Both the position numbers and the translations under genes were made by a program. A DNA stretch of 57,500 bases, from NCBI GenBank assembly GCA_000320545.1, contig ADNK01001755.1, positions 1-57,500 on the forward strand, in the 5' to 3' direction. The notes under the pieces were generated by a model. It was not told the origin of the DNA. It made no database searches and was given only the letters and a program-made list of their open reading frames with translations. Shown here in pieces: positions 1 through 13,500 of the stretch. Position 1 is the first letter of the stretch, and each line of letters starts with the position of its first letter. The stretch is from Bigelowiella natans CCMP2755. Its lineage: Eukaryota > Cercozoa > Chlorarachniophyceae.

Positions 1-54
<54 letters not shown>

Positions 55-100
55 GAAGAGAGAGAGAATAACCTGCCTTCAACCCCCCCCCCCCCCCCCC
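1..100. repeat. (GA)n microsatellite and poly-C tract
   Basis: Bases 1-66 are nearly pure GA dinucleotides, followed after a short unique stretch by a run of C at about 83-100. This polypurine tract lies just 3' of the first gene and is cut by the window edge. Confidence 0.95.
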
Positions 101-146
101 TCCCTCCACGGAATAGCGCAGATGTATACATTCTATAGTTACTAAG

Positions 147-1524
147 TCATAGGTTGTTGACCTCTTCTGCCTCAACAAGATCAAGCATCTCCACCCTCTT
201 TTCAGCCTCTGTTAAGCCGCAATAGTCGTATGTGGAAAAGATAATTGCTGTTATCTTCAAAGACGTTTTTTATCGCCACAGCGGGTGCGTGTGTGTGTGT
301 GTGAGCACAAACTGGCAAGAATGGAAGGAAAAACGGCCCATCGTCCACCACCACCACCACCACCACCATCATCATTATCATCATCATCGTCACTGTCATC
401 AGTGATGGCCCTTCCTCTTCCCGCCCCCCCTCCCCCAACGGGAAGCACCTTTTAGAGCGGCCTCTAAATTTCCCAAATCCGGTTGGGGCCTATTGAAAAT
501 GGCCTTCACCTTTTGCTCATACGTGGTGTTGGAGCTCGTTTTTAACACCTTCAATTCAACTGTAGAAGAGACGACGCGGACGTTAGTAGATGAGGAGGAG
601 AAGCTGTCGATTCCGAAGAAAAAGAGTGACGGTGATGATGACGATGTTGATAGTAGCAATTACCATCATCATCATCATCATCATCATCCTGTTCATTATC
701 ATTTGTGCTATCATCATCATCACCACCACCAACCACCACCACCACCACCATCGTATGTGATCTCTCCAAATGCAGATTTGATGGTGTGAGCTAGTGGGCG
801 TTGGAGAGTGAATGGAATAGGAGGAGGGGGGGGGGGGGGGGGAGGGAAGCTCATCTTCTTACATTCCTGGTCCGTCATGTTGGTGATAGTCTCCGTCGTG
901 TGGAAAAACTACAAGGCAAGGGTAGAAACGCACGTTAGCAGCAGCGATGATTACGGCATTAGATAAAGAAGATTAGTATATGATGATTAGAGTGTGTACG
1001 TCTTCAAAGCTAAAGCTCCGACCGAGCGAGACCATGGCTTCTCTAATCCTGTCAAAGAACCCATCAGTAACGATTATGGCGGCACGGTAAGAAACAGGTC
1101 GCTTCAGAAACACGATCCCCCCTCCGACGATATGATGCATGGAAAAAGAGCATATCCCAAATGATAACGAGCATTTTGTTTTGTGCGATTGCGGCTCTGT
1201 GATTGTGCGGTACTTGTCTGTCTTCAAGTGCGGCCATGGATTGTACCTAGCGTCGCCATTAGCGGCGAAGAGAGGGAGGGGGAAGGGGGGGGAGGGGGAC
1301 ACTTTAATTGATATCTACACTATAACAGTTGTCCTCCTCCGTATCGCACATTACTGTTGTTACTCTTACCCAATAGGGTACGTCGAAGGGGCTTTATACG
1401 GCTGATTATTGGCACATAAAATCAAACACAAGAACGAAGTCAAGGAAGAATAGGAAGAAAGAGGCAAGACGATACCGTTATATGGAAGTGAGAGAGAAAT
1501 ACTCATAGGTGTAGCAGCAGCAGC

Positions 1525-1566
<42 letters not shown>

Positions 1567-1718
1567 CATTTCTGGTAGAAGCTTGGTCTTACTATTTTGT
1601 CGGAGGGCCTTGGAATTCTTGTTTCATTTGTCAGCCACTGAATCCAACGAGCTTTCCTGCAAGAATGATGGTATTACAAATACCATTTATCAGCAGCACT
1701 AGTGTTGCTTTCAGCCTT

Positions 1719-1772
<54 letters not shown>

Positions 1773-2896
1773 TGTTGGATAGAGAGATATAGAGAGTAGA
1801 AGCAGAATAAGAAGCAAAAGGTCACCATCTTCTTCATCATCATCATCGTCATCATCATCATCATTATATTTGTTGTTTGTCGGTTTGGTTTCACTGCTAC
1901 GGATAATGATGCGACAAATAAGTAACTTACTCGGTCGGTCTAACTTTCGGGTACTCGGGTCTTACATCTGGGAAGACCCCATCTTCGTCTCTGTGTATCA
2001 TCAAAAAATAATACTCGTATCCCCTCCCAAAGATCTTCATCATCCATGCGCAAGATCGTGTGTTTTGGGGGTGGGGGGGGCTACGCACATTGAACGACGG
2101 TAAAAGCATCGAGGAGAGTGGAAAAATTGATAAGATAAAGAGAGTGGGGGAGGGGGGTATTTTAGCATCTGTTCGGTACATGGGCTTCGATTTTTGCCTC
2201 CACATCTCAAAGTCGATCTAAGAATTATGGTGATGATGTAAAATGGTGAATTCAATGTTTGGTTTTCTTCCCAACAACAAAATGGTCAACGGTCGCCGCC
2301 CACTAACACCATCGCCATGTTATTTCTTCTGCTCCTTTGTCTTCTTCTCCTTCTACTTCTTCTTCTAATTGTTATAATCTTAATGACTGTTTGCAGCCCC
2401 CTCAGTTCATCAACATCATCATCATTATTACCATCACCATCATTATCATTATCATCACTATTACTGTTCTTCTACTACTGCAACTACTACTTACAACTAT
2501 TGCTACTGCTCTCACCTCATGAGTGCTTTCGTCTGTCCTCATCTAACCAACAAGAAAGCAGTATATATTGATTTGAGTGTGGAGGAATAGAACGATGCAT
2601 ATCACATTGCCAGAAATGCTAGTTACTCTCTCGTCAATACTCAACGAGCTTATGCTTTATTATTGATTAAAATCTTCTTTTGTCGAATATTGCAATGAGC
2701 CTTCTCTTCTCTTCGCACTTGTCCGTCAAATGTAGTCCATGCTCTGCCAGGTTTTCCTTTCCCGTCCTCCCCTGTCAATATGATGAGATGTTGTTGATGA
2801 TGATGATGATGATGACGCTAATTATGATGCTCGTTTTTTGCCATACTCATTATGGAATAAAACTACGATGATGACACACACACACACACTGACATG

Positions 2897-2941
<45 letters not shown>

Positions 2942-3526
2942 ACGTACTGCAGTGGCACCTATTGCACTCATCTGCACGCTGACGATACAGTCGTTATGGG
3001 AGAACTTCGGGACCATCATGCTCTGAGGTCAGTACAATGACATTATGATGATGATGATGATGATGACGACGACGACGATAAAGATGATGGAGGGGTGGGA
3101 GGTGGATGATTTTGGGTATGCTAGACCTTATTCATTTGTAGCAGATCGTAGTTTAGCTCTTGGATCCAGTCGTGGCACTATATTCAGTGTGAAATAGATG
3201 ATGGGGTGAGGGAGAGACGCGGGGTGGTAGGGGGGGGGGTAGGGGTAGAAGCCTTCGCTTGCTTGTGTGTGTGTGTGTGTGTGTGTGTTTTGTTACTCAT
3301 TTGAGAATATACAATCGTAATTTACTCACACAACCCATCTTCGCTATCACTGATCTAAATCGCGTTGTTGATGTCGCACGGCACGTTGTTATGTGTGTTA
3401 CTTTGCTACCACTACTACTACTCACTACTACTACTGCTACTACCTCCACTAAAGGCTCTCGCAAGTTGTATATCTCTCGTTTCAGGTTCTCAGGCATCAA
3501 GGATTCTGCAACAAATATGATCAGAA

Positions 3527-3596
<70 letters not shown>

Positions 3597-5200
3597 TGTG
3601 TTGATCAAGGGAGATGGAAAGGGAATGAAAGAGGAGCTTGTTGAATAGACTTGATCTCCTTCTCGCCATCACTATCACCACCATCCAGTTATAAGAAGGC
3701 TAAAGAAGTACGTTCAGTATAGACGACGACTACCTTCGCAGAGATGACTGAGTTGGATCTCCTTCAACTCCTGCCACCTTTAGAAATTCGTCATATGTTT
3801 TAAAGTAAATTAGTGAACAACAAAAGGCAGAATCAGGAAGGTGGAGACTGATGAATTATCGATTCTTATTGTAAGAGTATTCGTTTTCATCGATCTGTAT
3901 CGATGTGTGCGAACTTACGACATAAACATAAAGACTAAATCACACACATATGCACACGCACGCACACACGCATATTCTTACCTCGTCCTATTGAAATTTT
4001 TCCTGACGTTCTCTAACTGGCGGTGGGCGTCTTTGAGTGCCAAATAAAGCCTCTCCGCCTTCCATTCCTCCTATGTAGCAGACCAACTGCTCAGCGATTC
4101 TCCATAGAAGCATCGACTTGTCCCTTAGTATACCGCTACCTCTACCGCGAGTTATCTAGTTATTCCTACATTCTATGTACTTCTCTTTCCCTTGTTTTTT
4201 GATGTTGCGTGCTCACTCTAAAAAATATCTGTGTGGAATGCAAGTAGTATTTGGGACGCTGCTGTTGCAAAGTCGACACCTTCTGTTTTAGCCGTGAAAT
4301 TGTCTCAGGGCTTTGGCTCTGCAACCAAGTTCTACGAAAAAAAGAAAGAGGTTAGGAAATTAGTGGCACAGTCACTTCAGAGAGTTCTCAATCGTCAACG
4401 AGATTACCCCAGTATCTTTTTCTCTTTCTTTTCAGAGTGTGAGCAAACATTTCAATAAGAGCAGTATTTAAGGCGGGTTGCTTACTTGTTGTGCAATGGG
4501 TAGCTCTCTATGGCCCTTTGCAAGACCGACTGAAAAATCCAAACCAAAAAGAAAACGTCATCGGATTTTAATCGACATCGTTGCAAATCAGATATTTTCG
4601 TGTAGTAGTTCTGTTTACTAAGAATAATAATAGCCATAATACCGGCTCGACGGGGCGGTTTGTCGCGTGGTACAGAAGCGGCAAATAAATCTCCTTTTTC
4701 TTTCGATCCTATCAAAGTGAGAACGGCAGCTCATTGAAACTCCCTCGTGAATGCTCAGATGAGGATTGTGAAGCTGTGTTCGACAGGCAGTATGCGCGTT
4801 AGGAGCATTTGCGGCTTGCTTTGTTTACTTCTTCTTGCTCGATTTGTTCCTCGATCTTCCCAAGCGCATCCGAATCAGCATCATCTGGCACCTTTTCGCA
4901 AATCGAAGTGATTACATAGAACTCTTTAGCTGGTTCGAGGTGTGCATAACATTGATGATTGCTCACCCACCGAATAGCCTAGCTTCTGGAGCGATTCTAT
5001 AATCATGCTTCGATCATCTAAGGGTAGCGAAAACATCATTGCAATTATAGATGTGTAGGCGCGATGTGTTTAGTGAGTGCTGAGTGTTAAGGCCGCCAAG
5101 CTCGGGTCTCCTTCTGGCCGGAACGCCGCGCCGTCGTTGTGCAGAAGGGCTGCAACGTGGCGACCTTCATAATGCATCAGGTTTTCGATCTGCGACAACA
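147..5200 (-). CDS. Unrecognised multi-exon protein (at least 13 exon fragments)
   Basis: I do not recognise this protein. Coding-like exons on the minus strand, from N- to C-terminus, lie near 5090-5190 (contains IENLMHYEGRHVAALLHN), 4963-5050, 4829-4940 (EFYVITSICEKVPDD), 4643-4709, 4490-4535, 4206-4330, 3470-3510, 2946-3022, 1932-2047 (YEYYFLMIHRDEDGVFPD), 1566-1656 (KARWIQWLTNETRIPRP), 1370-1401, 1000-1135, 449-559 (VELKVLKTSSNTTYEQ) and a last exon ending at TGA 147-149. Several joins were checked for phase: 1932-2047 ends in phase 2 at a GTAAGT donor and 1656 completes the Glu codon; 4643-4709 joins 4490-4535 in phase 0. Introns hold (TG)n, (CT)n and (TA)n tracts. The first exon is not certain; the start lies close to the divergent ALYREF gene. 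Stretches between the listed exons may hide more exons. That this is one real minus-strand gene seems likely; its function is unknown. Confidence 0.6.
1526..1776. repeat. Intronic microsatellites (TG)n and (CT)n(GT)n
   Basis: A (TG)n run spans about 1528-1564 and a compound (CT)n(GT)n run about 1719-1774. They flank the coding exon at 1566-1656 of the first gene, so both lie in introns. Confidence 0.9.
2866..3600. repeat. Intronic (CA)n, (TG)n and compound (AT)n(GT)n tracts
   Basis: Tracts lie at about 2872-2942 (CA, with CG-interrupted units), 3264-3288 (TG) and 3532-3600 (AT then GT). All fall between coding fragments of the first gene. Confidence 0.9.
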
Positions 5201-5458
5201 ATTCTGAGCGATTTTAGAAATATTTCAACGGCATTATAGTCGCATGCGAGTCAGTATTTGCACTTCGCAGGAGTTTTCCAATCAGTTATTTATGGAAAAA
5301 CCTGTCGCAGAAAGATATCCGAATCTTTGAAATAATTAAGGAAATCTCCTTGAATGAAGACCATGCGACAAGTGCAATTGAGCTTTCTCGCTTGCATCGC
5401 GCCAGCACCAACGCCACAGCCGGGTAGCCATTCTCACGCATTCACGCATCAACCCACC
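5201..5458. promoter_or_regulatory. Short divergent interval between gene 1 and ALYREF
   Basis: About 260 bp separate the most 5' recognised exon of the minus-strand gene from the ALYREF start codon. No open frame here looks coding in either direction. A shared bidirectional promoter is an inference from spacing and orientation; I cannot point to a specific promoter motif. Part of the interval could be an unrecognised first exon. Confidence 0.4.
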
Positions 5459-6676
5459 ATGTCGATTGTGAATCAAACCCTTGAAGACTTCGGTAAAGCT
5501 AATCGAGCAGGCCAGGAGAAGAGGAACCGCAAAGAACAAGGAGGAAAGGGTAGGGGTGGAGCCTCCAAGCGCGGCAGGAACATGAACCGCCAAGGCCAAC
5601 GAAGAAACAACAATAGCAATTACTATCCCAAAAATCAGCAAGGGAAGAATTATCAAGCCAACCAGCAGCCGCAGATGAAGGTTTACAAAGAATAACGATA
5701 TTTATTTGCAAGACATGGGTATATTTTTTGAACTGTTGCACAACTGGTGTATAATTATCAGCCTAAGCCCCAGCAAAAATATATCTCCTTGAAGAAGCTC
5801 AAACGCGTATTGGTGAGCAACTTTGCTGAAGATATTACAGTGGACCAGCTCTGGGTGAGAAAAATAATCCGAGGCTAATCACGTCGCGTACCTTCTGACC
5901 TTATCATAACATTTGACAGGAGGCTTTTGAGGAAATGGAGTTCGGTAAGGATAAGATCAAAACCTTGGAGTGCAACTACAATTCCAGGGGGCAATTCAAC
6001 GGTATAGTTAGATTGCATAGCTTCAAATGGAAGAATGAAACATGAGTCCTCCGGTCCTGCTTTCCCTCAGGTTCATGCATCGTCGAATTCCACAGAGCTG
6101 TGGATGCAGAAAAATGTGTGGAGGAATGGGACTCGGTAAGTGAGAAAACCTGCTCTATGGTCAATGAGTGGCTTATGTTGTTTCTGCTTCTCTGTTTTTT
6201 AAAAGGCGAAAGTAGATCAAAGGGAAATATTCATGGACTTCATCATCACGAAGGAGGAACTCTACGCTCTTCGAAGGTATCAGCCTCCCTTTGAAGTGCT
6301 TCTTCGGTGAGCTGAGAATATGATGTAAACCAACAGCCAAAGTACGCGCAAGGAGAGCAAAACTTCTACCGTTGACAATGGGGGCTACTATCAACAACAA
6401 TACAATTACAGGTACGGGTATAAAACACAAGCAAGTTACACGCATATCCGACTAACAATCTTCGAAAATAGGCAACAAAGGGGAGGCCGTAGAGGTGGCC
6501 GAGGACGCCGTGGAGGGGGAAGAGGAGGTGGGGGAAGGGGCGGAAGCTTCAAGAAGCAAAATAAACCGAAGAAGGAGCCGAAGAAGCAGCTCACCCAAGA
6601 AGAGCTCGATGCGCAGCTCGACGCCCATAAGAAGAAAGTTGCAAATCCTGAGGCCACTGCTACTACGACTGAGTAA
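5459..6676 (+). CDS. ALYREF: ALYREF / THO complex subunit 4-type mRNA export adaptor
   Basis: An RNA-binding adaptor of the TREX complex, which hands spliced, capped mRNA to the nuclear export receptor. Seven exons: 5459-5680, 5762-5854, 5920-6001, 6071-6135, 6206-6276, 6337-6411 and 6472-6676. All are GT-AG with matching phases and total 813 nt, giving 270 residues. The N-terminus (MSIVNQTLEDFGKANRAG) matches the place of the family's UAP56-binding motif and is followed by a basic RG/N-rich arm. A single RRM covers about residues 84-150, with RNP2-like RVLVSNFAED and RNP1-like QFNGSCIVEF. A second Gly/Arg-rich arm follows, and the conserved C-terminal motif LDAQLDAHKKK closes the protein. 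Open frame continues upstream of Met 5459, but the domain start favours this codon. Identification rests on RRM plus both terminal motifs. Confidence 0.9.
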
Positions 6677-7077
6677 GGGTTGTCGTGGGCTAGAAATCGC
6701 TACTAACTACTACATGGCGTGAGTGCGGAACCCTAGTGGGAAAAAGATCTCGTGTATATCTTGGGCTACCATCTTGATTTCCCGATTCAAAAGTAATTAT
6801 TAGCGCCGCACTTCGTGTTCTTCATTAAGAGTAAATTTTTGTTAAAGTCCTATTTCGCTTGGTGGCATTCATCGTAGTGATAATGAATGCGCGTTAGCGA
6901 TATGATTTTGACTAAAAACTAGCCAAATGGTGCGCATTGCTTCATCTATTATACATGCAGTTTCGCAACTAACGCAACACTACAACTCAGTGCTACGTTA
7001 TAGCAGTCTAGCAGTGGTAATACATGTGCTAGCATGGCATAAGTTAGTCAAGAATAATGCTAGACAAGTATGTAATG

Positions 7078-7117
<40 letters not shown>

Positions 7118-7781
7118 AGAAATGAGAAGTAAACACAACTATAGTAATCTTAGCGCTGTAGCCGCCGCGTCATTGTGCATAGCTACATTAGGATGACTAT
7201 AATTAAAAAATGTAATGCGTCCGGCAAAAGCCGTCTCGTATGTCATGACCATAGTCTATATCAAATAAATACCTCATGTGCTAGCATATAGCATCATAAT
7301 TCGTTGTGTTTTAGTATATAAATTGTTACGGCATGCTGACGACTATGTACGTATGTGCCTACTATGTACTAACTAAGCTACCATGGCGTAGTGTGTTGAA
7401 CCGCAACGACTACTTGTTATTGATATGCTGACGTGTTACTGACGGATGACGGCTATATGGCGGTGCATCATCAAAATGGGCCCTGCTTGGAGTACGCAGA
7501 GGTGTTTTTAAAACATGTCTGGGGGGGGTGGAGCACGGCCACCAAAGGAACCATCGGACAAGAACACAGTCAAAACGGTTAACACTGCAATTCCCTGTTG
7601 TCAGAAAACACACTATTACATCTCCGATTGCTTAGTCATTGCTTCAAATGGGATACCAGAATGAAAGGCCAGAATAGAAGCGGCAACGCCAAAAGAGCCT
7701 TAGCATAGCTTTGAAACTAAGATGTTATGAGAAAGAATAGTTGCTTCGAGTCTATTAGCCAAATGTTCATTCTCTCTTGGA
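6677..7781. other. Convergent spacer with (TA)n tract and no recognised gene
   Basis: This 1.1-kb stretch lies between the 3' ends of ALYREF and the next minus-strand gene. It is AT-rich, contains a (TA)n run at about 7081-7112, and is enriched in short palindromic words such as CTAG, GCTAGC and CATG (for example near 7030 and 7278). Open frames at 6927-7196 and 7410-7613 cross these words and the TA run and show no coding character. Confidence 0.7.
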
Positions 7782-8226
7782 TTAATTGTTAGGTTTCAAT
7801 TTGACTTTAGGGCCGATATCTGAGATTTCGTCCTGGAAGCTCTCATACTCCGGTTCTTCCTAAGGAAGAAGAAATCTTAAATTTTGTTCGGTTCATAACT
7901 ACACCAAGCATGAACCTCCTTCTTTTCCTGTGCTTGCGGTTTAGGTTGTCTCAAAGCCTGATAAAGCAAGATGTTCTCAATCCATAAAGCAGTTCGCATA
8001 GGGCATAAAAAAACCTGTCGAATGGCCTCTTCATTTCCTTTCTCTCCCTATCCATTAAAACACATTCGTTACACTGGGTAATAAAAGCCTTATTGTCTGG
8101 AAAAAGGACGACCTTAGCTGCTTGTCTAGCCTTCTCTGCCTCCTTATATAAAGCTTCTACAGTTCCCAAAGCAGGGTCCTTCTCTTTCTCCTCCTCCCCC
8201 TCTTGGACATATTTCAATGTAATCAT
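7782..8226 (-). CDS. Small conserved-looking protein of unknown function
   Basis: I do not recognise the family. Translation from Met 8226 begins MITLKYVQEGEEEKEKDP and continues through a charged helical stretch to RKEMKRPFDRFF. Reading then continues naturally only in another frame (MRTALWIENILLYQALRQ), and a last exon after an acceptor near 7862 gives EEPEYESFQDEISDIG and stop TAA 7782-7784. The change of frame falls exactly on a run of seven A on the plus strand (8007-8013); one more base there restores a continuous frame. About 125 residues in total. Two Cys (QCNECV) and a basic patch are visible, but no named domain. It is convergent with ALYREF and divergent from the TMC-like gene. It may instead contain a very small intron at the break. 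Confidence 0.55.
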
Positions 8227-8507
8227 TAGTGGATGGGAACTCCGAGAGGAAGAAAATATTTTTTTTTTTGTGTTAAGTAACCCGAGCTTCCGAAAAGCGT
8301 GTTAAGAGAGTCCAAGGCTGACTTTCCCCTTTTTTTATCGTCGCCGTCGTCGGCTGCTGTTAATGAACGTACGCATACACAATTGTTTATTTTATCTTAT
8401 TCTACTGATTCTGGATTAGCGTGTGTAAAGGGGACGGGTATTCGAAAACACCCGACTTTTGATGCAAATTGAAAACAGAATGTTTTTCAACAACAGCGAT
8501 GCAGTTC
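8227..8507. promoter_or_regulatory. Divergent interval between unknown gene and TMC-like gene
   Basis: About 280 bp lie between the minus-strand start at 8226 and the first plausible plus-strand coding stretch. No coding frame is evident. Orientation suggests a shared promoter; this is inference only. Confidence 0.3.
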
Positions 8508-11032
8508 CCTGCGACTCCCATGAATTCTCCATGCATTTTTGATAGAGCTATCAGTCTATTCCAAACATGCTGTTTATCACACCTTGCACAAACAGGTAAG
8601 GCCTATTGTATCCTGAACGAAGAGCTTGCATTCTGCCAAACTGTCCAAAAAAAGAGTCAATTCATCAATCCTATGGCTGCCATCGAATCTCTCTCAATAA
8701 CAACATCAAGCACCATAACAGATATCAACCAAATAAGGTGTGCGTTGACGACAGGCTGAGTTCATTCGTGTGCTTATTCTCCGGGGAGGGTTTAGACGAG
8801 GGTTCGCCCGAGTAACCGCTGCGAGGCAGGATATCAGCAAAGCACATGGGACATGCATCAAGGTAATTTGTGTGGGCGGGTTCAGTGGAGATGCTGTCCC
8901 GTCTACGTCGACGGTGATTAAGATTGTTGTTTATATAATTTAGAATATTTTTTTGGGGAAACCTTTCAAGCAACTAACATCCTAAGTAAGTTCCCGGAAA
9001 AGCAGAGAAAGCCTGTTGCAACTTTCCTTTCATTTTTCGCTCCCCGATCTTTGTCTTAAGGAGGTTTGAATGGGGATTTTTGTGATTACTGGCGCATTCC
9101 CGATTTTACCGGTATTTATCCTTTTTTTTAAGATCCCTGACAACAACAGGATAGGACGAGTAGGACAGAAGAGAATCTACCACAGGTATGCTCTCTCGTA
9201 TGCGGAGGAGTACACCTTTACACCTTTCAGGCATCCTCTAAGCTTATGAGAGCCTTTTCCGTTCCCTGTATCTATGACGGTGTGCATGGAAATAAACCAT
9301 CGCCTTCTCCCACTCAGAACAGACTCTCGTTCCGCCTAGAAACGAAGACTCACACGGAAAGAATGGACGCAGATGAAATCGCGAGGGTCCATATAATTAC
9401 GGAACATATATAGATACAAACAGTTTAAAATATTTGTCCATTTTGGCAGCAACAAGCGGCTGCAATGGCCGCCATCCATCGCCAGAACCAAGCAGGTGCG
9501 GCTGCAAAGGTATGAGAACTCGGGAAAATAAGAGAGAAGATAAATCTCACTTCAAAACCTATCAGGCAATGCTAGCCAATACAAACGCGACAGCAAGGTT
9601 ATACTATTTTGACGTGCAACTTTGGATTATTTAATATTTTATCACTTGATTGGCCTTCTTCTTCACCATCGACTGCTTTTGTTATCATCCAAATTTGTTA
9701 CATTCAGCTCTCAGGCAGCTGCAGCTAATGGACACCAAAACACGCGCGGAAGAGGCGAATCAAAAGATACGGTAAAGCTTGTATGATATCACAGCAAGTG
9801 TTGATTTTGGTGGCTTACGTCCTGATTCGTCTTTTTAATTACTTCCTTTCCGCTATGAAATTCGTGGTTTGGGAAATGTTTTGTCTTTGCGGCTTTTAAT
9901 TAATGGATATCATTTTGTTACCTGGGCATATAGTCTACTCTGACTTCAAATAAAACAACGGGAAACCACCATCTCATTCCCCAAAAGACATCAAAGCCTT
10001 ACAATTCTTCAACAATTTCCTCCTTTTCGCTAGAAGTAGTCGACATCGATAATCACACAGCATTAAATATTCGTAAGCAAGCATGAGTGAGGTTATACCA
10101 ACACGCTGATATTGGAATATTGTAACAGCGTTGGCAAAGAGATGGCGGGATTCTAGGGGCCATCGGTATTATATGACAAACAACGCGGAACATATCATTC
10201 CAACTGACGAGTCATCACATCTTTGCGCTATCTCAAAGCACGAACTTACACCATGATTCTTATCCAGGCCTTAATGCGATTTTCAGTGACCCAAAGTGAG
10301 ATCGATCTACAATTGGAACACTTACACATCACGAATACGGCTTCTAAACAAATTCTCCCAGTATCATCATACAGCTTGTAGAATGCCATCGTAACTCCTT
10401 GCATGTTCCCTATAACAGCAAAGACAAATTCAAACGAGAGCACAAAGCCTCCGTGGTAAACCAGTCACTTATACGAGAATAAGACGCATATACATTGTTG
10501 TCATTACCACCATATTTGTTGAGTAATTGCCCCCTAAATACATGAAATAACAACCAGTCGTCCATATTTTCTTTCTTGACTGCATAGCTAGCTCATAGTT
10601 CATCGAATATAAATCACCACAATGTTTGCCATAATACACCCGTCACTGCTTCCTCGATGATAAAGGATGCAAAAAGGGACCCAAAGGTCAGAGCCCCCCC
10701 CCCCTCCCATTTAGAATTATATTGATAATGATGATGATGATGATGATGATGATGATTATGACGTGGTTGGAATTGATAAGAGCGTGAACCGAGAAAACGG
10801 TGAAATGGGGACGACCTATTACACAAGTCCGTCTTCATCACAACATGACTGCTAGAGATGACGGTCATCGACAATCCTATCCCTACAACTTAGGCTGATG
10901 CAATGGAAGCTGCTGCGGCAGCGGATGAGCACTCCTGGGGGACCGTGTCCCTGTGGTCTTCTCCTGAGCAGCTCTTGGAACAAGGGTATTATATAAATCA
11001 GGATTTATCAACTTGATGCTGCAGTACATATG

Positions 11033-11072
<40 letters not shown>

Positions 11073-12220
11073 TTGTGCTACCAGCCAGTGGTGAAATACA
11101 CATGAAGGAATCATCATAATCTGTAATGATAGGCTGGGGAAAGGCGTGATGTGGTACTTCAAGTTTGGCCGGTGAGTTGGCTCTTCGCTCATTGATTCGT
11201 CCACTTGTCACTTCGTTCACACAGCAGCGCAGCACACATTGGATGATGATGATGATGATAATGATGATCATGATTATGGTATGTAACAAGCTGAATAAAG
11301 CAGAGGATTCGTCATGCATGCATATCTGTAAGAATTACAACGCCACTTTGTCTACTTATAAGCTATTTTCAACTTAAATTGGAGTCCTCCCCACCCTCGC
11401 GAAACTGTGTATCTCCCCACTTCTTTCGCTGTTGCTGCGACCGAATGATGTGACACAACAACAACAACAACAACAACAACAAGAACAACAACAAGAACAA
11501 CGACAAAAACAGGTTTATGGTACTCTACAACACCCTGTTGGTGTGCGTTGCCTCGATCTCGTGGTTCACATCGCTGGGGGTGGGGCCGAGATTTGAGGAA
11601 ACGAACTTCCTCTTTCCGGGCACATTTTACATCTCTACCTATGCTTCTTCGACGTACCCAGCCTACGTGATCTGTGTCACGTTGATGCTCATCTGCTGCT
11701 TTGCTCTCGGGTGATGATGATGATGATGATGACGATGATTAGGGCTACACGCATTTTTTAGTAGCGGCAAAACGACGATGAGTTTAATGAATGACAAGAA
11801 CAAAAGCACCAATTTGCAAGGGCCATCATCATCATTATCATCATCATCATCATCATCATCATCATATATCAATTTTGACAAGAAAACCAAGCATAGCTTG
11901 GAAATCATGGTCATCATCATCATCATTACATCATCATCTTGATAAGGAAGGAATTCGTCCATATTGGTAGGCCTGCAGCTACTATGTGCTCTGGTAATGG
12001 GGGGGGGGGGGGGCAGGGGGGCGGGGTACCACCGGCGAAGACCACAATGATCTACTTAGAAAAGACAAGCATGAATTAGTTTGGCTTGATCTCCTTCTCG
12101 CCTCTTGAAATTCCGCCTCGACAGACAGAACGACGATTGCTGATGAGTAGTACGGTGATGATGATGGTGAAGGGGTGATGATAGAGGCAGGAGGAAGGTA
12201 GCAGCTGAGAGGTGGTGCTT

Positions 12221-12251
<31 letters not shown>

Positions 12252-13463
12252 GGGGGGGGGGGGGAGGGAATCACACCTTTATTCAACTTTTTCCACAGCA
12301 TAAAATCCGTGAGCAGCCCTTATCATCTCCATCACATCACATGCATCATCGCCACGTATCATGCGGTTTGTTGTTCCAATGGCACCCACGCCCCCTCCTC
12401 CTCCTCCTCCTCCTCCTCCTCCTCCTCATCGTCGTCGTCGTTGGTCTCGGTGTGAATAACAACCAGGTATTTCTGGTGAAGAGAATCGAGTTTCAAGCAG
12501 ACGAAGACAACGTTTGCCAGCTCGAGGTCAGTGCGAACAACTGTACGACGAAAGACCAAACACCGACCCAAAACGGGCACATAGAATATCAATGAAGCTT
12601 TCACTGCACCCTGTCTTTTCAACGTCAACAACAGAAACATGCGCTTCCTGCTCATCATGTACCACCTTTATCGTAGTAGTTTTTGCCAATAACGTCGGTT
12701 CTTTCGCTGTAGAGAGCAAGCACCGTGTCTCGATCGACGCCGCTGCCGTGACGACTGAATACTATATCGTTCTATCATACTAGGAATTGGCCACACAGTT
12801 CTTCATCTTGCTGGGATTCAATACCAGTGCCACCATTGCCAACATGATATTCGTGGCCTGCTTCACTGACCAGAATGAAGAACGTTCTCCGGATGGGTGG
12901 AGGGAATTCATTCTCTCCCAGGAATACGTCGAGCTGGTGTATAGGCAGTTTCTCGTGCATTTGGTAATAATATATATATATATATTTATATATATAATAT
13001 ATATATATGCTGATACCAATATCTTGATGGTGATGATGATGGTGACGGGTGGTGGACGATGGGGCTGAAGGTTTTTTAATGATTCTTCGTCGGTCTCTGT
13101 GTTTGAAAGGGATTTCTCCTCGCTCCTATGATGGCGTTATTCGCCGTTATGGCCACGATACTCGAGTACGGTTGTGACAAGTACCGTTTGCTTCGTATTT
13201 GCCACAAGCCCAAGGTGACGACGCATCATTGAGCACGACAGCTAGGATAATGATGATGATGAGGAGGAGGAGGAGGATGATGATGAGGAGGAGGAGGAGG
13301 GTGAGGATGATGCCGATTATGAGATGTTCTCTTGTTGTATTACCAATGACTGTTTTAAAATATCTGTGGTTGGGTTCGGTGTATTCAGGCTACAAAGTCT
13401 TCATTCCGAGGTGAGGTGGAAGTTTATACATCAGTATATATATTATGTATACACACACACGTA

Positions 13464-13500
<37 letters not shown>

